Source of the DNA: Bacteroides thetaiotaomicron VPI-5482
GTDB lineage: Bacteria; Bacteroidota; Bacteroidia; Bacteroidales; Bacteroidaceae
Direction: 5' to 3'
DNA length: 64,000 bases
Assembly (NCBI RefSeq): GCF_000011065.1
Contig: NC_004663.1
Span: forward strand, 2,294,001-2,358,000
Positions 26,246 to 35,928 of this stretch are shown here, piece by piece (position 1 is the stretch's first letter; each line of letters begins with the position of its first letter). The notes beneath the pieces were generated by a model, which was given only the letters and a program-made list of their open reading frames with translations, searched no databases and had not been told where the DNA came from. A program made the position numbers and the translations under genes.

Positions 26246-28057
26246 ATGTTGATGAAAGAAACTCTAAAATCATATTTCGGTTATGACAGCTTCCGACCCT
26301 TACAGGAAGAAATCATCCGCCACCTGTTGAACAAGCAGGATTCACTGGTACTGATGCCCACCGGAGGAGGTAAATCGATCTGTTATCAACTACCTGCATT
26401 GCTTTCTGAAGGAACGGCTGTAGTGGTCTCCCCGCTTATCTCACTGATGAAAGACCAGGTAGAAACATTGCAAGCCAACGGCATCGCAGCAGGAGCACTC
26501 AATAGCAGCAATGACGAAACGGAAAATGCCAATCTCCGCCGTGCCTGTATCGAAGGACGCCTGAAACTGCTTTATATTTCACCGGAGAAGCTGATAGCGG
26601 AAAAGGACTATCTGTTGCGGGATATGAGTATTTCGCTCTTCGCAATTGACGAAGCCCACTGTATTTCCCAATGGGGGCATGACTTCCGTCCTGAATATAC
26701 ACAAATGGGAATGCTCCATCAGCAGTTTCCGCAGGTACCGATTATTGCATTAACGGCAACAGCCGACAAAATAACCCGTGAGGATATAATCCGACAGTTG
26801 CATCTGATACAGCCCCGGACGTTTATTTCTTCTTTCGACCGTCCCAACATCAGCCTGGACGTAAAACGCGGTTTTCAGGCAAAAGAGAAGAATAAAGCGA
26901 TTCTGGAGTTTATCCATCGCCACAGAGAAGAAAGTGGAATCATTTATTGTATGAGCCGTAATAAAACGGAAACTGTAGCACAAATGCTGCAAAAGCAGGG
27001 AATCCGATGCGGTGTCTACCATGCCGGATTGTCTCCGCAGCATCGGGACGAGACTCAGAATGACTTCATTAATGACCGTATTCAGGTAGTATGCGCCACC
27101 ATTGCTTTTGGTATGGGAATTGACAAATCGAATGTCCGATGGGTTATTCATTATAATCTTCCTAAAAGTATTGAAAGTTTTTATCAGGAAATCGGGCGTG
27201 CCGGACGAGATGGCTTACCAAGCGATACTGTATTGTTCTATTCACTGGGCGATCTGATCCTGTTAACTAAATTCGCCACAGAAAGCAACCAACAGACAAT
27301 CAATCTGGAAAAGTTGCAACGTATGCAGCAATACGCAGAAGCGGACATCTGCCGCAGAAGAATCCTGCTGAGCTATTTCGGAGAAACCTCAACAGAAGAT
27401 TGTGGCAACTGTGATGTCTGTAAAAACCCTCCACAACGCTTTGACGGTACAGTCATCGTACAAAAAGCGTTGAGCGCCATAGCTCGTGCAGAACAACAAA
27501 TAAGTACAGGGATATTAATTGATATTCTTCGTGGAAGTTATTCGGCAGAAGTTACGGCAAAAGGATATCAGGAATTAAAGACGTTTGGCGCAGGAAGAGA
27601 CATACCACCTCGTGACTGGCAGGATTATTTACTTCAAATGCTACAACTAGGCTATTTCGAAATAGCCTACAATGAAAATAACCATCTCAAAATCACTCCA
27701 AGCGGAAGTAACATTCTTTTTGGAAAAGCGAAAGCAATGCTTGCCGTGATTCATCGGGAAGAAATCGTCACAGGAAAAGGGAAAAAGAAGAAGGTGGTCA
27801 TCGCAAAAGAACTTCCTTTCGGTATCCCCGGTGGAGAAAACGAAGATTTATTCGAAGCACTACGGGGATTGCGGAAACAGATTGCCGATCAGGATGGTCT
27901 TCCGGCATATATCATTCTATCGGATAAGGTGTTGCATCTGCTCAGTATTTCACGGCCGACTACCATCGAAGCATTCGGAGAAATCAGTGGTATCGGAGAG
28001 TTTAAGAAGAAGAAATATGGAAAAGAGTTTGTGAATCTGATTAAGCAGTTTGTATAA
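26246..28057 (+). CDS. recQ: ATP-dependent DNA helicase RecQ
   Basis: RecQ is a 3'-5' helicase used in recombination and fork repair. From the chosen start (MLMKETLKSYFGYDSFRP) the product is 603 residues, the usual RecQ size. Motif I is MPTGGGKSICYQLPA and motif II is AIDEAHCISQWGHDFRPEY. Motif VI is YQEIGRAGRDGLPS. The zinc-binding cysteines are in CRRRILL and DCGNCDVCKNPP. RQC and HRDC domains follow (GISGIGEFKKKKYGKEF near the end). The frame is open to 26195, but a -7 element at 26221-26228 would then lie inside the coding part. A bidirectional terminator follows. Confidence 0.95.
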   Translation: MLMKETLKSYFGYDSFRPLQEEIIRHLLNKQDSLVLMPTGGGKSICYQLPALLSEGTAVVVSPLISLMKDQVETLQANGIAAGALNSSNDETENANLRRACIEGRLKLLYISPEKLIAEKDYLLRDMSISLFAIDEAHCISQWGHDFRPEYTQMGMLHQQFPQVPIIALTATADKITREDIIRQLHLIQPRTFISSFDRPNISLDVKRGFQAKEKNKAILEFIHRHREESGIIYCMSRNKTETVAQMLQKQGIRCGVYHAGLSPQHRDETQNDFINDRIQVVCATIAFGMGIDKSNVRWVIHYNLPKSIESFYQEIGRAGRDGLPSDTVLFYSLGDLILLTKFATESNQQTINLEKLQRMQQYAEADICRRRILLSYFGETSTEDCGNCDVCKNPPQRFDGTVIVQKALSAIARAEQQISTGILIDILRGSYSAEVTAKGYQELKTFGAGRDIPPRDWQDYLLQMLQLGYFEIAYNENNHLKITPSGSNILFGKAKAMLAVIHREEIVTGKGKKKKVVIAKELPFGIPGGENEDLFEALRGLRKQIADQDGLPAYIILSDKVLHLLSISRPTTIEAFGEISGIGEFKKKKYGKEFVNLIKQFV

Positions 28058-28145
28058 TAATGTATTGAGCCGTCCCATCGATTTACCTTTAATAAAGAGT
28101 AACTTATTCAAGCGTAACCAGGAAGGACCATATAATAAGATGAGT

Positions 28146-28183
28146 AAACAAAAAAGGGAAGCAATCGCTTCCCTTTTTTGTTT
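28146..28183. terminator. Bidirectional terminator between recQ and the acyltransferase gene
   Basis: A 17-bp stem (28146-28162 with 28167-28183) with loop AATC has an A-run on the left arm and a T-run on the right, so it works for both converging genes. Confidence 0.92.
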
Positions 28184-28205
28184 AATTCAAGAACATCCGA
28201 TCTAT

Positions 28206-29294
28206 TTAGCCTATAATCCATTTACTGCCCGGTATGAATGAGATAATCTTTGTCGTTATATAACAGCAGACAAATGTAGTCACTGCAATACATGGGATGG
28301 CGGAAACAGTAGGCAGTTCCAGCGTATTTTTGAATACTGTCGCCCATAACCCGAGCCAGAATATATGCATAAGGTACATACCATAGCTAAGTTTCGACAT
28401 ATCTGTTACGAAACGCGGAGCTTCCGGCCGATTTATACAAGTGAAGAGAAGGAATGTACCCGCTGTAAGAAGTACACAGTTAATCGTACAGAAAGCCCAT
28501 CCTATTTCTATGACAGGGGTAGAATGAGTAATTCCGGGAATAGCCTGTATATAGAATGAGTAAATAGTCAGCGCAGCCCCGGCAACCATTGAAATGAGTC
28601 CTACAATGAAACGTTTGGAACGATCCCATTTTAAGTGTACACGTATGTAGTGTGCCAACACAAGATATCCAAGATAGCCTGAGAAATACCACAACATATG
28701 GTATTCGTTCCAAAAACACTGCCCCCACACTTCACCAAACCAGCGATTGAAGTACGGCATACACGTTGATAACAGGAACAGTCCTATGAAGAAACGTTCT
28801 TCTTTTGCAGTGGCTTTACTCAACCAAGGAGATATAATAGGTATAAACAGGTAAAGACTTATCAGGGGATACATGAACCAAAGGTGTCCGGCAAGCGTCG
28901 GGAAGTTCAGGAATATTCGAGACATATCCTTTATTGATGTCTCGCTGTCTATCTGTCCCCACAACATCGGCAGGATACTATAGAGTATCATAAATATAAA
29001 AAACGGTGGCAGGATATGAGTGAAGCGTCGGCGGTAGAACTGCCATGAAGTCTGTCCCTCCTTCATCGGTACCAGCAGATAAGCAGAGACAATCATAAAC
29101 AATGGTACTGCCATGCGTGAAAAACCATCGTACACGGCCACCCACAATCGGTCTGCTTCACTGGCTAAAAAAGATTGCGGTCCCGCCATGTCCGTAGATC
29201 CGGCAGCACCATAAAAGTTTTCACTGGCGTGTACCACCATAACGAGGAAACATGCGAACACGCGCACGTAATCTAAAAAAACAATACGTTTCAT
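28206..29294 (-). CDS. Integral membrane acyltransferase (acyltransferase 3 family)
   Basis: This 362-residue membrane protein begins RIVFLDYVRVFACFLVMVVHASENF, the acyltransferase 3 start with the catalytic-type His in VVHAS. About ten membrane segments follow, including FFIFMILYSILPMLWGQ and SKLSYGMYLMHIFWLGLW. Family members O-acylate exported polysaccharides or lipids. It is the last gene of a probable cysK-TPR-acyltransferase run, with gaps of 10 and 48 bases. The substrate is unknown. Confidence 0.88.
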   Translation of the reverse strand: MKRIVFLDYVRVFACFLVMVVHASENFYGAAGSTDMAGPQSFLASEADRLWVAVYDGFSRMAVPLFMIVSAYLLVPMKEGQTSWQFYRRRFTHILPPFFIFMILYSILPMLWGQIDSETSIKDMSRIFLNFPTLAGHLWFMYPLISLYLFIPIISPWLSKATAKEERFFIGLFLLSTCMPYFNRWFGEVWGQCFWNEYHMLWYFSGYLGYLVLAHYIRVHLKWDRSKRFIVGLISMVAGAALTIYSFYIQAIPGITHSTPVIEIGWAFCTINCVLLTAGTFLLFTCINRPEAPRFVTDMSKLSYGMYLMHIFWLGLWATVFKNTLELPTVSAIPCIAVTTFVCCYITTKIISFIPGSKWIIG

Positions 29295-29342
29295 TTTCTG
29301 TTTGGGTATTAATTAGTAGTAATATGTTTTTAGTTTTGTCTT

Positions 29343-30161
29343 TTATTTACATTGTTTCAGCTGCTCGTGCAAATCAGCAGGAGGTATGCCCAGCGAAATA
29401 GCTTTTTCAAAGTCCATCTTTGCCAATGCTTTCTTTTTCTGTGTCAGATAAATATTGCCACGCAACAAATAGGCATCCGCCGAAGAAGGATTCAGGCGAA
29501 TAGCTTCCTCCAAATCGACCAAAGCCAGATCTTCATGCTTCATCTCCCGTTCCACATCTGCACGGGCAATGTAAAGAGTCGCGTCTTCGGGAGTTGCCGT
29601 AATCATCTTATTAAGAATTTCGAGCGCTTCCTTGAATTTTCCTTCTTTCTGTTCCAAGGTAGCCAGCCCAAGCCGACCGCTATAACTTTGCGGGTCAATC
29701 TCCAACAAGCGATTATAATCGATTCGTGCCGCGGGGTAATCCCTCCGGAGCACATAGATATATGCCCGCATCAACAGCGCTTCTTTATTCTGTTTATCTT
29801 CGTCAAGTACCTGACAATAATCGGTATAAGCACGGTCTGTATTCCCCATTTCCAGATTAATCGCAGCTCGGTCCAGCAGAATAGGTACTGCCAATGGAGC
29901 AAAGTTCAGCGCAAAAGAATAAGATTCGAGTGCCTTGTCATATTCACCCAACCGACGCTGCACCAATCCCAGATTGGAAAAAAGCATAGCATTCTTTGCA
30001 TTCTTCGGCTCCAGTTTCAAAGCCTGAAGCAGTAGTTCTTCGGCTTTGGAAAGACTGTCCATTTCGATATATTCAATTGCCTTTTCTGATAATTGCTGAT
30101 AGGTCTGCGCACACAGGGCAACCGGAAAGCTAAGAAATAAAATTAAAATAATTCTTATCAT
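29343..30161 (-). CDS. Exported TPR repeat protein
   Basis: This 272-residue protein has a signal peptide (MIRIILILFLSFPVALCAQT) followed almost entirely by tetratricopeptide repeats. Several 34-residue units are clear, for example AMLFSNLGLVQRRLGEYDKAL and ADAYLLRGNIYLTQKKKALA, with Pro at the repeat ends (LNPSSADAY, IDPQSYSGR). It likely serves as a periplasmic or lipid-linked scaffold. It lies 10 bases after cysK, so it is probably co-transcribed. Confidence 0.85.
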   Translation of the reverse strand: MIRIILILFLSFPVALCAQTYQQLSEKAIEYIEMDSLSKAEELLLQALKLEPKNAKNAMLFSNLGLVQRRLGEYDKALESYSFALNFAPLAVPILLDRAAINLEMGNTDRAYTDYCQVLDEDKQNKEALLMRAYIYVLRRDYPAARIDYNRLLEIDPQSYSGRLGLATLEQKEGKFKEALEILNKMITATPEDATLYIARADVEREMKHEDLALVDLEEAIRLNPSSADAYLLRGNIYLTQKKKALAKMDFEKAISLGIPPADLHEQLKQCK

Positions 30162-30171
30162 GATTCAAATA

Positions 30172-31125
30172 TTAATCCAAAGGATAGGCATCAAAAGCGA
30201 ACAACTCGGTCGACAGATAGCGTTCTCCCGTATCAGGTAACAACGCAACGATTTTTTTGTTCCTGAACTCCGGACGCTGTGCCAACTGTCGGGCTGCATA
30301 TACGGCCGCTCCCGAAGAGATTCCGGCCAGCAAACCTTCTGTCGCAGCCAGCTCTCGCCCCGCACGAATGGCTTCGTCATCGGGCACACCTATCACTTCA
30401 TCCACTACAGAAGCATCATAAAGTTTCGGAATAAAATTCGCCCCGATTCCCTGTATGCGGTGTGATGCTGCCTGACCTCCTGCCAATATGGGAGACGACG
30501 CAGGTTCAACCGCAACGATATGAACATCCGGATTATGTTTTTTTAAGGCGCGTGCCACGCCGCAAATCGTACCTCCGGTTCCTACTCCGGCAACGAACAC
30601 TGCCACTTCACCATCCGTATCCCGCCAGATTTCCTCTCCTGTTGTCCGCTCATGGACAGCAGCATTCGAAGGATTTTCAAACTGTTGCAGGATCACAGAT
30701 CCGGGGATACTATCGCGCAACTCCTGCGCCTTGGCAATAGAAGCAGCCATCCCGCCCAAGCCATCTGTTAGCACAATCTGCGCCCCCAGTGCTTTCAACA
30801 GGTTTCGCCGTTCCAAGCTCATCGTTTCGGGCATAGTCAATATCAAGTGATACCCTTTAATGGTAGCTACCATCGCCAGTCCGACTCCCGTATTTCCGCT
30901 GGTCGGTTCGATAATGGTGGCACCGGGTTTCAGTGCCCCGCGGGCCTCCGCATCTTCAATCATAGAAAGAGCGACTCTGTCTTTTACGCTTCCCGCCGGA
31001 TTAAAAGCCTCCAGTTTAGCGATAATATTCTGATTAAGACCATACTTTCCACTATATCCGGAAAGTTCCATTAGAGGTGTATTACCCACTAAATCTGTTA
31101 ATTTATTCGCAATTTTTGCCATCAT
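30172..31125 (-). CDS. cysK: Cysteine synthase A (O-acetylserine sulfhydrylase)
   Basis: CysK makes cysteine from O-acetylserine and sulfide using PLP. The 317-residue product has the PLP lysine in NPAGSVKDR, the substrate loop PTSGNTGVGLA, and the glycine-rich phosphate loop GVGTGGTICGVA. The length is normal. A start at the second Met (31122) is also possible. TATCTTTG at 31152-31159 on the minus strand is its -7 element, facing the promoter of the LtaS-like gene across a short divergent region. Confidence 0.97.
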   Translation of the reverse strand: MMAKIANKLTDLVGNTPLMELSGYSGKYGLNQNIIAKLEAFNPAGSVKDRVALSMIEDAEARGALKPGATIIEPTSGNTGVGLAMVATIKGYHLILTMPETMSLERRNLLKALGAQIVLTDGLGGMAASIAKAQELRDSIPGSVILQQFENPSNAAVHERTTGEEIWRDTDGEVAVFVAGVGTGGTICGVARALKKHNPDVHIVAVEPASSPILAGGQAASHRIQGIGANFIPKLYDASVVDEVIGVPDDEAIRAGRELAATEGLLAGISSGAAVYAARQLAQRPEFRNKKIVALLPDTGERYLSTELFAFDAYPLD

Positions 31126-31151
31126 TCACCTCGTTTTATCAGGTTGATGCG

Positions 31152-31180
31152 CAAAGATACAGAAAAGAATTGTACCTTTG
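31152..31180. promoter_or_regulatory. Divergent promoters of cysK and the LtaS-like gene
   Basis: TATCTTTG at 31152-31159 reads on the minus strand towards cysK. TACCTTTG at 31173-31180 reads on the plus strand towards the gene at 31211. Both are exact TAnnTTTG matches only 13 bases apart, so the two promoters overlap back to back. Confidence 0.6.
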
Positions 31181-31210
31181 TCTCCGTTCAATATTTTTAA
31201 GTTTATAGAT

Positions 31211-33046
31211 ATGAAAAAGAGAATCCTGCAATTTCTCACGACTTATTTTTTGTTCGTTCTTCTGTTTGTCCTTCAAAAACCTATTTTCATGGCTTACTAC
31301 CATGAACTCTATACAGACGCCTCAATCGGCGATTATTTCAGCGTGATGTGGCACGGCTTGCCGCTGGATTTCTCACTGGCAGGATATCTGACTGCCATCC
31401 CGGGCTTCCTGCTTATCGCTTCCGCCTGGACGAAATCTTCCATACTACGCCGCATCCGGCAAGGTTACTTTGGAATCATCGCTTTTGTGATGTCCTGCAT
31501 CTTCATCATCGATCTGGGCTTATACGGTTTCTGGGGATTCCGGCTGGATGCCACCCCGATCTTCTACTTCTTCTCATCTCCGAAAGATGCCATGGCAAGC
31601 GTCAGCTTCTGGTTCATATTACTCGGAATCCTAGCTATGCTGATCTATGCAGCCATCCTCTACGGTATTTTCTACGCCGTACTTATCCGGGAGAAAGCAC
31701 CGTTGAAGATACCTTATCAGCGGCAGTATGTATCTCTCGTCCTTTTATTACTGACAGCTGCGCTCTTCATTCCTATCCGTGGCGGTTTTTCCGTATCGAC
31801 AATGAACCTGAGCAAAGTATACTATAGCCAAAACCAACGGATGAATCATGCAGCCATCAATCCGGCATTCAGTTTTATGTATTCTGCTACCCATCAAAAC
31901 AATTTCGATAAGCAATATCGGTTTATGGACCCGAAAGTTGCAGATGACCTGTTGGCCGAAATGCTGGATAAACCTGTGGCAGCAACAGACAGTATCCCGC
32001 AAATTCTAAATACTCAACGCCCGAATATCATCTTTATTATCCTCGAAAGTTTTTCTACACACTTAATGGAAACAATGGGGGGACAGCCGAATGTAGCAGT
32101 GAATATGGATAAATTCGGTAAAGAAGGAGTGTTATTCACTAATTTCTACGCAAACAGTTTCCGGACGGATCGAGGACTGGCATCTATTATCAGTGGTTAT
32201 CCCGGTCAGCCGAGTACCAGCATAATGAAGTATCCTGAGAAAACGGACGGACTTCCTTCCATTCCTCGCAGTCTGAAAAATGCCGGATACAGTTTGGAAT
32301 ACTATTACGGAGGGGATGCAGACTTCACCAATATGCGCTCTTATTTGGTTTCATCGGGTATTGAGAAGATTATCTCCGAGACGGATTTTCCTTTGTCCGA
32401 ACGTCAGGGTAAATGGGGAGCACCGGATCATACACTTTTCCAACGTTTCCTGAAAGACCTCAAAGAAGAGAAGCAGCAGGAACCTTTCTTTAAAATCGTG
32501 CAAACATCAAGCAGTCACGAGCCGTTTGAAGTTCCGTTCTACCGATTAGACGATAAAGTGCTGAATGCTTTCGCCTATGCTGATAGTTGCGTAGGAGATT
32601 TTGTGAGACAGTATAAGGAGACCCCGATGTGGAAGAATACACTGATCGTACTTGTACCGGATCATTTGGGAGCTTATCCGCGTCCGGTAGAAAATCCGCT
32701 GGAAGGGCATACAATTCCGCTAATACTGATCGGAGGAGCCGTGAAAGAACCACGAGTAGTAGACACATACGCTTCGCAGATCGATATTGCCGCTACGCTG
32801 CTTTCTCAGCTCGGATTGCCGCATGATGACTTTACTTTCAGCAAGAATATCTTTAATCCGTCTTCTCCCCACTTCGGGTATTTCACGGAACCGACACTGT
32901 TTGGCATGGTGACTGCGGAAAATCAATTAGTGTACAATCTGGATGCCAACACCGTCCAGATAGATGAGGGGACAGAGAAAGGAGCCAATCTGGAAAAAGG
33001 CAAAGCCTTCCTTCAGAAACTATATGATGACCTGGCTAAGCGATAA
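31211..33046 (+). CDS. LtaS-like membrane sulfatase/phosphoglycerol transferase
   Basis: This 611-residue protein has about five N-terminal membrane helices (residues 1-215) followed by an alkaline phosphatase superfamily domain. The metal and nucleophile sites are IIFIILESFST (about residue 285), NSFRTDRGLASIISGYP with the likely nucleophile Thr, KIVQTSSSHEPF, and LIVLVPDHLG. Family members move phosphoglycerol or phosphoethanolamine head groups onto exported glycans or lipids; the acceptor here is unknown. The frame is open to 31178, but the -7 box at 31173-31180 makes the ATG at 31211 the start. A PAP2 phosphatase gene follows by 39 bases. Confidence 0.85.
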   Translation: MKKRILQFLTTYFLFVLLFVLQKPIFMAYYHELYTDASIGDYFSVMWHGLPLDFSLAGYLTAIPGFLLIASAWTKSSILRRIRQGYFGIIAFVMSCIFIIDLGLYGFWGFRLDATPIFYFFSSPKDAMASVSFWFILLGILAMLIYAAILYGIFYAVLIREKAPLKIPYQRQYVSLVLLLLTAALFIPIRGGFSVSTMNLSKVYYSQNQRMNHAAINPAFSFMYSATHQNNFDKQYRFMDPKVADDLLAEMLDKPVAATDSIPQILNTQRPNIIFIILESFSTHLMETMGGQPNVAVNMDKFGKEGVLFTNFYANSFRTDRGLASIISGYPGQPSTSIMKYPEKTDGLPSIPRSLKNAGYSLEYYYGGDADFTNMRSYLVSSGIEKIISETDFPLSERQGKWGAPDHTLFQRFLKDLKEEKQQEPFFKIVQTSSSHEPFEVPFYRLDDKVLNAFAYADSCVGDFVRQYKETPMWKNTLIVLVPDHLGAYPRPVENPLEGHTIPLILIGGAVKEPRVVDTYASQIDIAATLLSQLGLPHDDFTFSKNIFNPSSPHFGYFTEPTLFGMVTAENQLVYNLDANTVQIDEGTEKGANLEKGKAFLQKLYDDLAKR

Positions 33047-33085
33047 GATCAGACAAATCCACCTTTTAATAATACGATTTATTTT

Positions 33086-33763
33086 ATGATAGAATTTCTT
33101 TCGGATATAGACACCCAACTGCTTTTGTTCTTCAATGGAATACATTCGCCTTTCTGGGATTACTTCATGAGTGCATTCACAGGTAAAGTTATATGGGTCC
33201 CGATGTATGCCAGTATCTTATATATACTGCTCAAGAATTTTCATTGGAAAGTGGCTTTGTGCTATGTGGTAGCGATCGCCCTCACTATCACGTTTGCCGA
33301 TCAGATGTGCAATAGTTTTCTTCGTCCGCTGGTAGGTCGCCTGCGTCCCTCCAATCCGGAAAATCCGATAGCGGATTTGGTCTATATTGTGAATGGAAGA
33401 CGAGGAGGAGGATTCGGTTTCCCTTCCTGTCATGCTGCCAATTCTTTCGGACTTGCCATATTTCTGATTTGCCTGTTCCGTAAACGCTGGTTAAGCATAT
33501 TTATCGTACTTTGGGCATTTACCAACTCTTATACACGCCTGTACCTGGGATTGCATTATCCCGGTGATTTAGTAGCAGGAGCCATTATCGGTGGATTCGG
33601 AGGTTGGCTGTTCTACTTTATCGCCCACAAGTTAACGGCACGACTTCAGTCAGACACTCCTGTTCCTGGAAAGGGTGCCGGAATGAAACAAACAGAAGTT
33701 ATGATCTATACCGGATTGCTGACTTTAGCAGGCATTATCATCTATTCCATCGTGCAAAGTTAG
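33086..33763 (+). CDS. PAP2-family membrane phosphatase
   Basis: This 225-residue membrane phosphatase has all three PAP2 motifs: RPLVGRLRP, FPSCHAANSFG (PSGH-type with Cys in place of Gly), and SYTRLYLGLHYPGD with the catalytic His. Five to six membrane helices are evident. It probably dephosphorylates an isoprenoid or phospholipid phosphate. Its place after an LtaS-like enzyme suggests a common envelope-lipid pathway. The methyltransferase start is eight bases downstream. Confidence 0.88.
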   Translation: MIEFLSDIDTQLLLFFNGIHSPFWDYFMSAFTGKVIWVPMYASILYILLKNFHWKVALCYVVAIALTITFADQMCNSFLRPLVGRLRPSNPENPIADLVYIVNGRRGGGFGFPSCHAANSFGLAIFLICLFRKRWLSIFIVLWAFTNSYTRLYLGLHYPGDLVAGAIIGGFGGWLFYFIAHKLTARLQSDTPVPGKGAGMKQTEVMIYTGLLTLAGIIIYSIVQS

Positions 33764-33771
33764 TTTATAAC

Positions 33772-34401
33772 ATGGGCAAAAGAAATATCATCCATAAGTT
33801 ATTCCACAATCTCAAAAAGCCTGAAGGCTTTTGGGGAAGAGTCATTCTCCGGGAAATGAACAAACGACACACTTTGCTTTCCGAATGGGGAATGTCACAT
33901 ATAGTATGGAATAAGGAATGGAATGTGCTCGACATTGGTTGCGGTGGCGGAGCCAATCTTACACAGCTGATGCATCGCTGTCCGCAAGGAAAAGCATACG
34001 GCATTGACATTTCTCCGGAAAGTGTCCTTTTCGCACAGAAGAAAAACAAGAAATATCTTTCCACCCGCTGTTTTATAGAACAAGGCACGGTAGACACACT
34101 GCCTTATACCGATGAAATGTTCGACGTGGTCACTGCCTTCGAGACGGTTTACTTTTGGAACGATCTTCCGAAAGCATTCACCGAAGTAACACGGGTATTA
34201 AAGCGAAACGGACATTTCCTGATTTGCTGCGAACTGAATAACCTGTCAGTCAAAACTTGGACAAATCTGATTGACGGGATGATTATTCGTTCTTGTGATG
34301 AATTGAAATCCATACTCTTGCAGTCCGGCTTTGTCTCCATTGCTTCATATAAGCATGAAAAAGGGCCTTTGTGCATAGTAGCCCGGAGAAGAGCTGAGTA
34401 A
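33772..34401 (+). CDS. Class I SAM-dependent methyltransferase
   Basis: This 209-residue enzyme carries motif I NVLDIGCGGGANLTQL (about residue 45), motif II YGIDISPESV, and VDTLPYTDEMFDVVTAFETVYF. The start at 33772 (MGKRNIIHKLFHNL) avoids overlap with the PAP2 gene; the frame is open further upstream. It is the third gene of a plus-strand cluster and its stop is five bases from the converging lipoprotein gene. The substrate is unknown; many relatives act on small molecules or lipids. Confidence 0.85.
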   Translation: MGKRNIIHKLFHNLKKPEGFWGRVILREMNKRHTLLSEWGMSHIVWNKEWNVLDIGCGGGANLTQLMHRCPQGKAYGIDISPESVLFAQKKNKKYLSTRCFIEQGTVDTLPYTDEMFDVVTAFETVYFWNDLPKAFTEVTRVLKRNGHFLICCELNNLSVKTWTNLIDGMIIRSCDELKSILLQSGFVSIASYKHEKGPLCIVARRRAE

Positions 34402-34406
34402 TAACC

Positions 34407-35726
34407 TTATCGGGCTAATACGATTTCTGAATAAGGAAATCCGCCCCCTGGATATAATGACTCCCAGCTACCTTTTAGTAAATCATATACATAAATCAGC
34501 CTTCCATTCCGACTACCATCAAACAATACATAAAGCTCCTGTTTCTTAAAATCATCCGAAACAAGTGTGGCTACTAAACACGCAGCATTAGGGAATGTGG
34601 TGAAAGGTTCATCCAGCATCTTTGTAGTCGGGTTCCATAGCCTAAATTCTGTTCCATCTCCCTCTGTTATTGTAGCACCATTTCTCTTCGATACGATATA
34701 TCCGCCAACACGTGTATATTTAGCCGTTCCCATACCTTCTACAGGCTTAACTATCCAAAAAGGGATCAATGCCACAGCCTCTATCGGTTCGCCAACATAT
34801 ATACTTTTCTCTTCTATATTTTGCCCGTTCAAGACTACTGGTGAAAAAGTTCCATCGCCGTTATCAGCCGAACAGAGTATATTTCCATCACTCATTTGTA
34901 TACAGGGATAACGTGACAATGCTTCAGCCTTCATCCCTTCGGGCAGCAGAAAACCATAATCAGGTTTCTCCGGCACATACATTCTGGTATAGGGCATCAC
35001 ATTAACTGTTTTAACAAATAAACGGTCTCCGCCTTGATATACCCCAAATACAGAGTTAGCGGTCGCTATCCCCATTGTTACAAGCTGATCAGCTCCCGGC
35101 TTTTCCCAATAGTTCATAGAAAGATCATAAAGTCCGGTCGTACGGCGATCATCCTTCGTCCATACTCCACTAAGGCTCCAGCTTCCGGGAAGGTTGACTA
35201 CACAAGAGAAGTCTTGATTGTCTGCAAGTCGTACTATCTCTGCCGTCTGAGGCTTTTCAAGATTGATGTATTCGATAGCATGAGGACGGTGGGTATTGGA
35301 ACGGGAATTAATGATACCATAAAGCTGAAAATCTTTGGGTGCCTGTCCATCCGCCACCGAAATCTTTCCTAAAGACATCATTTGACCGGAGCGGCGTAAC
35401 AAGATTTCCGTTGTAGAAGCAGGCCAGTGTCCGGGAGCCAGAAAAGTAATGCTCGTAGCCGTCTTTTCCGTTATAACACCCCGTCCTCCTTTAGCATATC
35501 CTTCATGCAGCACTTCGTCTTGAAGCGGCCAGCGAATATCGAACATGATTTCATCATTGTCTTGAAATCCTTTCGCCATTATCGTTACCTTCTCACCGGG
35601 CTTGAATACTGTTCCCGAAGCAGGCATTACAACATTGGTTACTAAAATCGGTTGTTCGTCCTTGTCATCAGAACTACACGCTGCAAGCAGCAAACCCAAC
35701 AGTAAGAATAGATAATTTTTTGTCAT
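34407..35726 (-). CDS. Hypothetical surface lipoprotein
   Basis: This 439-residue protein has a lipoprotein signal (LLLGLLLAAC, lipidated Cys17) followed by SSDDKDE, an acidic stretch like the Bacteroides surface-export signal. The first 110 residues resemble an Ig/IPT-type beta domain (FKPGEKVTIMAKGFQDNDEI). The rest has a repeating beta character that could be a propeller. No catalytic motif is visible. It has no SusC/D neighbour. I do not recognise the family; glycan or protein binding at the surface is only a guess. Confidence 0.7.
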   Translation of the reverse strand: MTKNYLFLLLGLLLAACSSDDKDEQPILVTNVVMPASGTVFKPGEKVTIMAKGFQDNDEIMFDIRWPLQDEVLHEGYAKGGRGVITEKTATSITFLAPGHWPASTTEILLRRSGQMMSLGKISVADGQAPKDFQLYGIINSRSNTHRPHAIEYINLEKPQTAEIVRLADNQDFSCVVNLPGSWSLSGVWTKDDRRTTGLYDLSMNYWEKPGADQLVTMGIATANSVFGVYQGGDRLFVKTVNVMPYTRMYVPEKPDYGFLLPEGMKAEALSRYPCIQMSDGNILCSADNGDGTFSPVVLNGQNIEEKSIYVGEPIEAVALIPFWIVKPVEGMGTAKYTRVGGYIVSKRNGATITEGDGTEFRLWNPTTKMLDEPFTTFPNAACLVATLVSDDFKKQELYVLFDGSRNGRLIYVYDLLKGSWESLYPGGGFPYSEIVLAR

Positions 35727-35865
35727 AGCACTTGTGTATTAATCTGTGCAAATGTACTGTTTTTCATTAGCAAATATCTTACTCTTTTACTTTTTAACAG
35801 TCCGACTAGTTTTTTCTCCCAACGGACTCATTTTCTTCAGTAAAAAAACAAAGAAACGGAATGAA

Positions 35866-35903
35866 CAAAAAGAGGCTGAACTCCATTTAAAGAATCCAGC
35901 CTC
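35866..35903 (-). terminator. Terminator of the leucine operon
   Basis: GAGGCTG (35872-35878) pairs with CAGCCTC (35897-35903) with extra pairing inside the loop. On the minus strand TTTTTGTTC follows. Confidence 0.8.
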
Positions 35904-35928
35904 CATATATCTTATTCAGAATATCTGT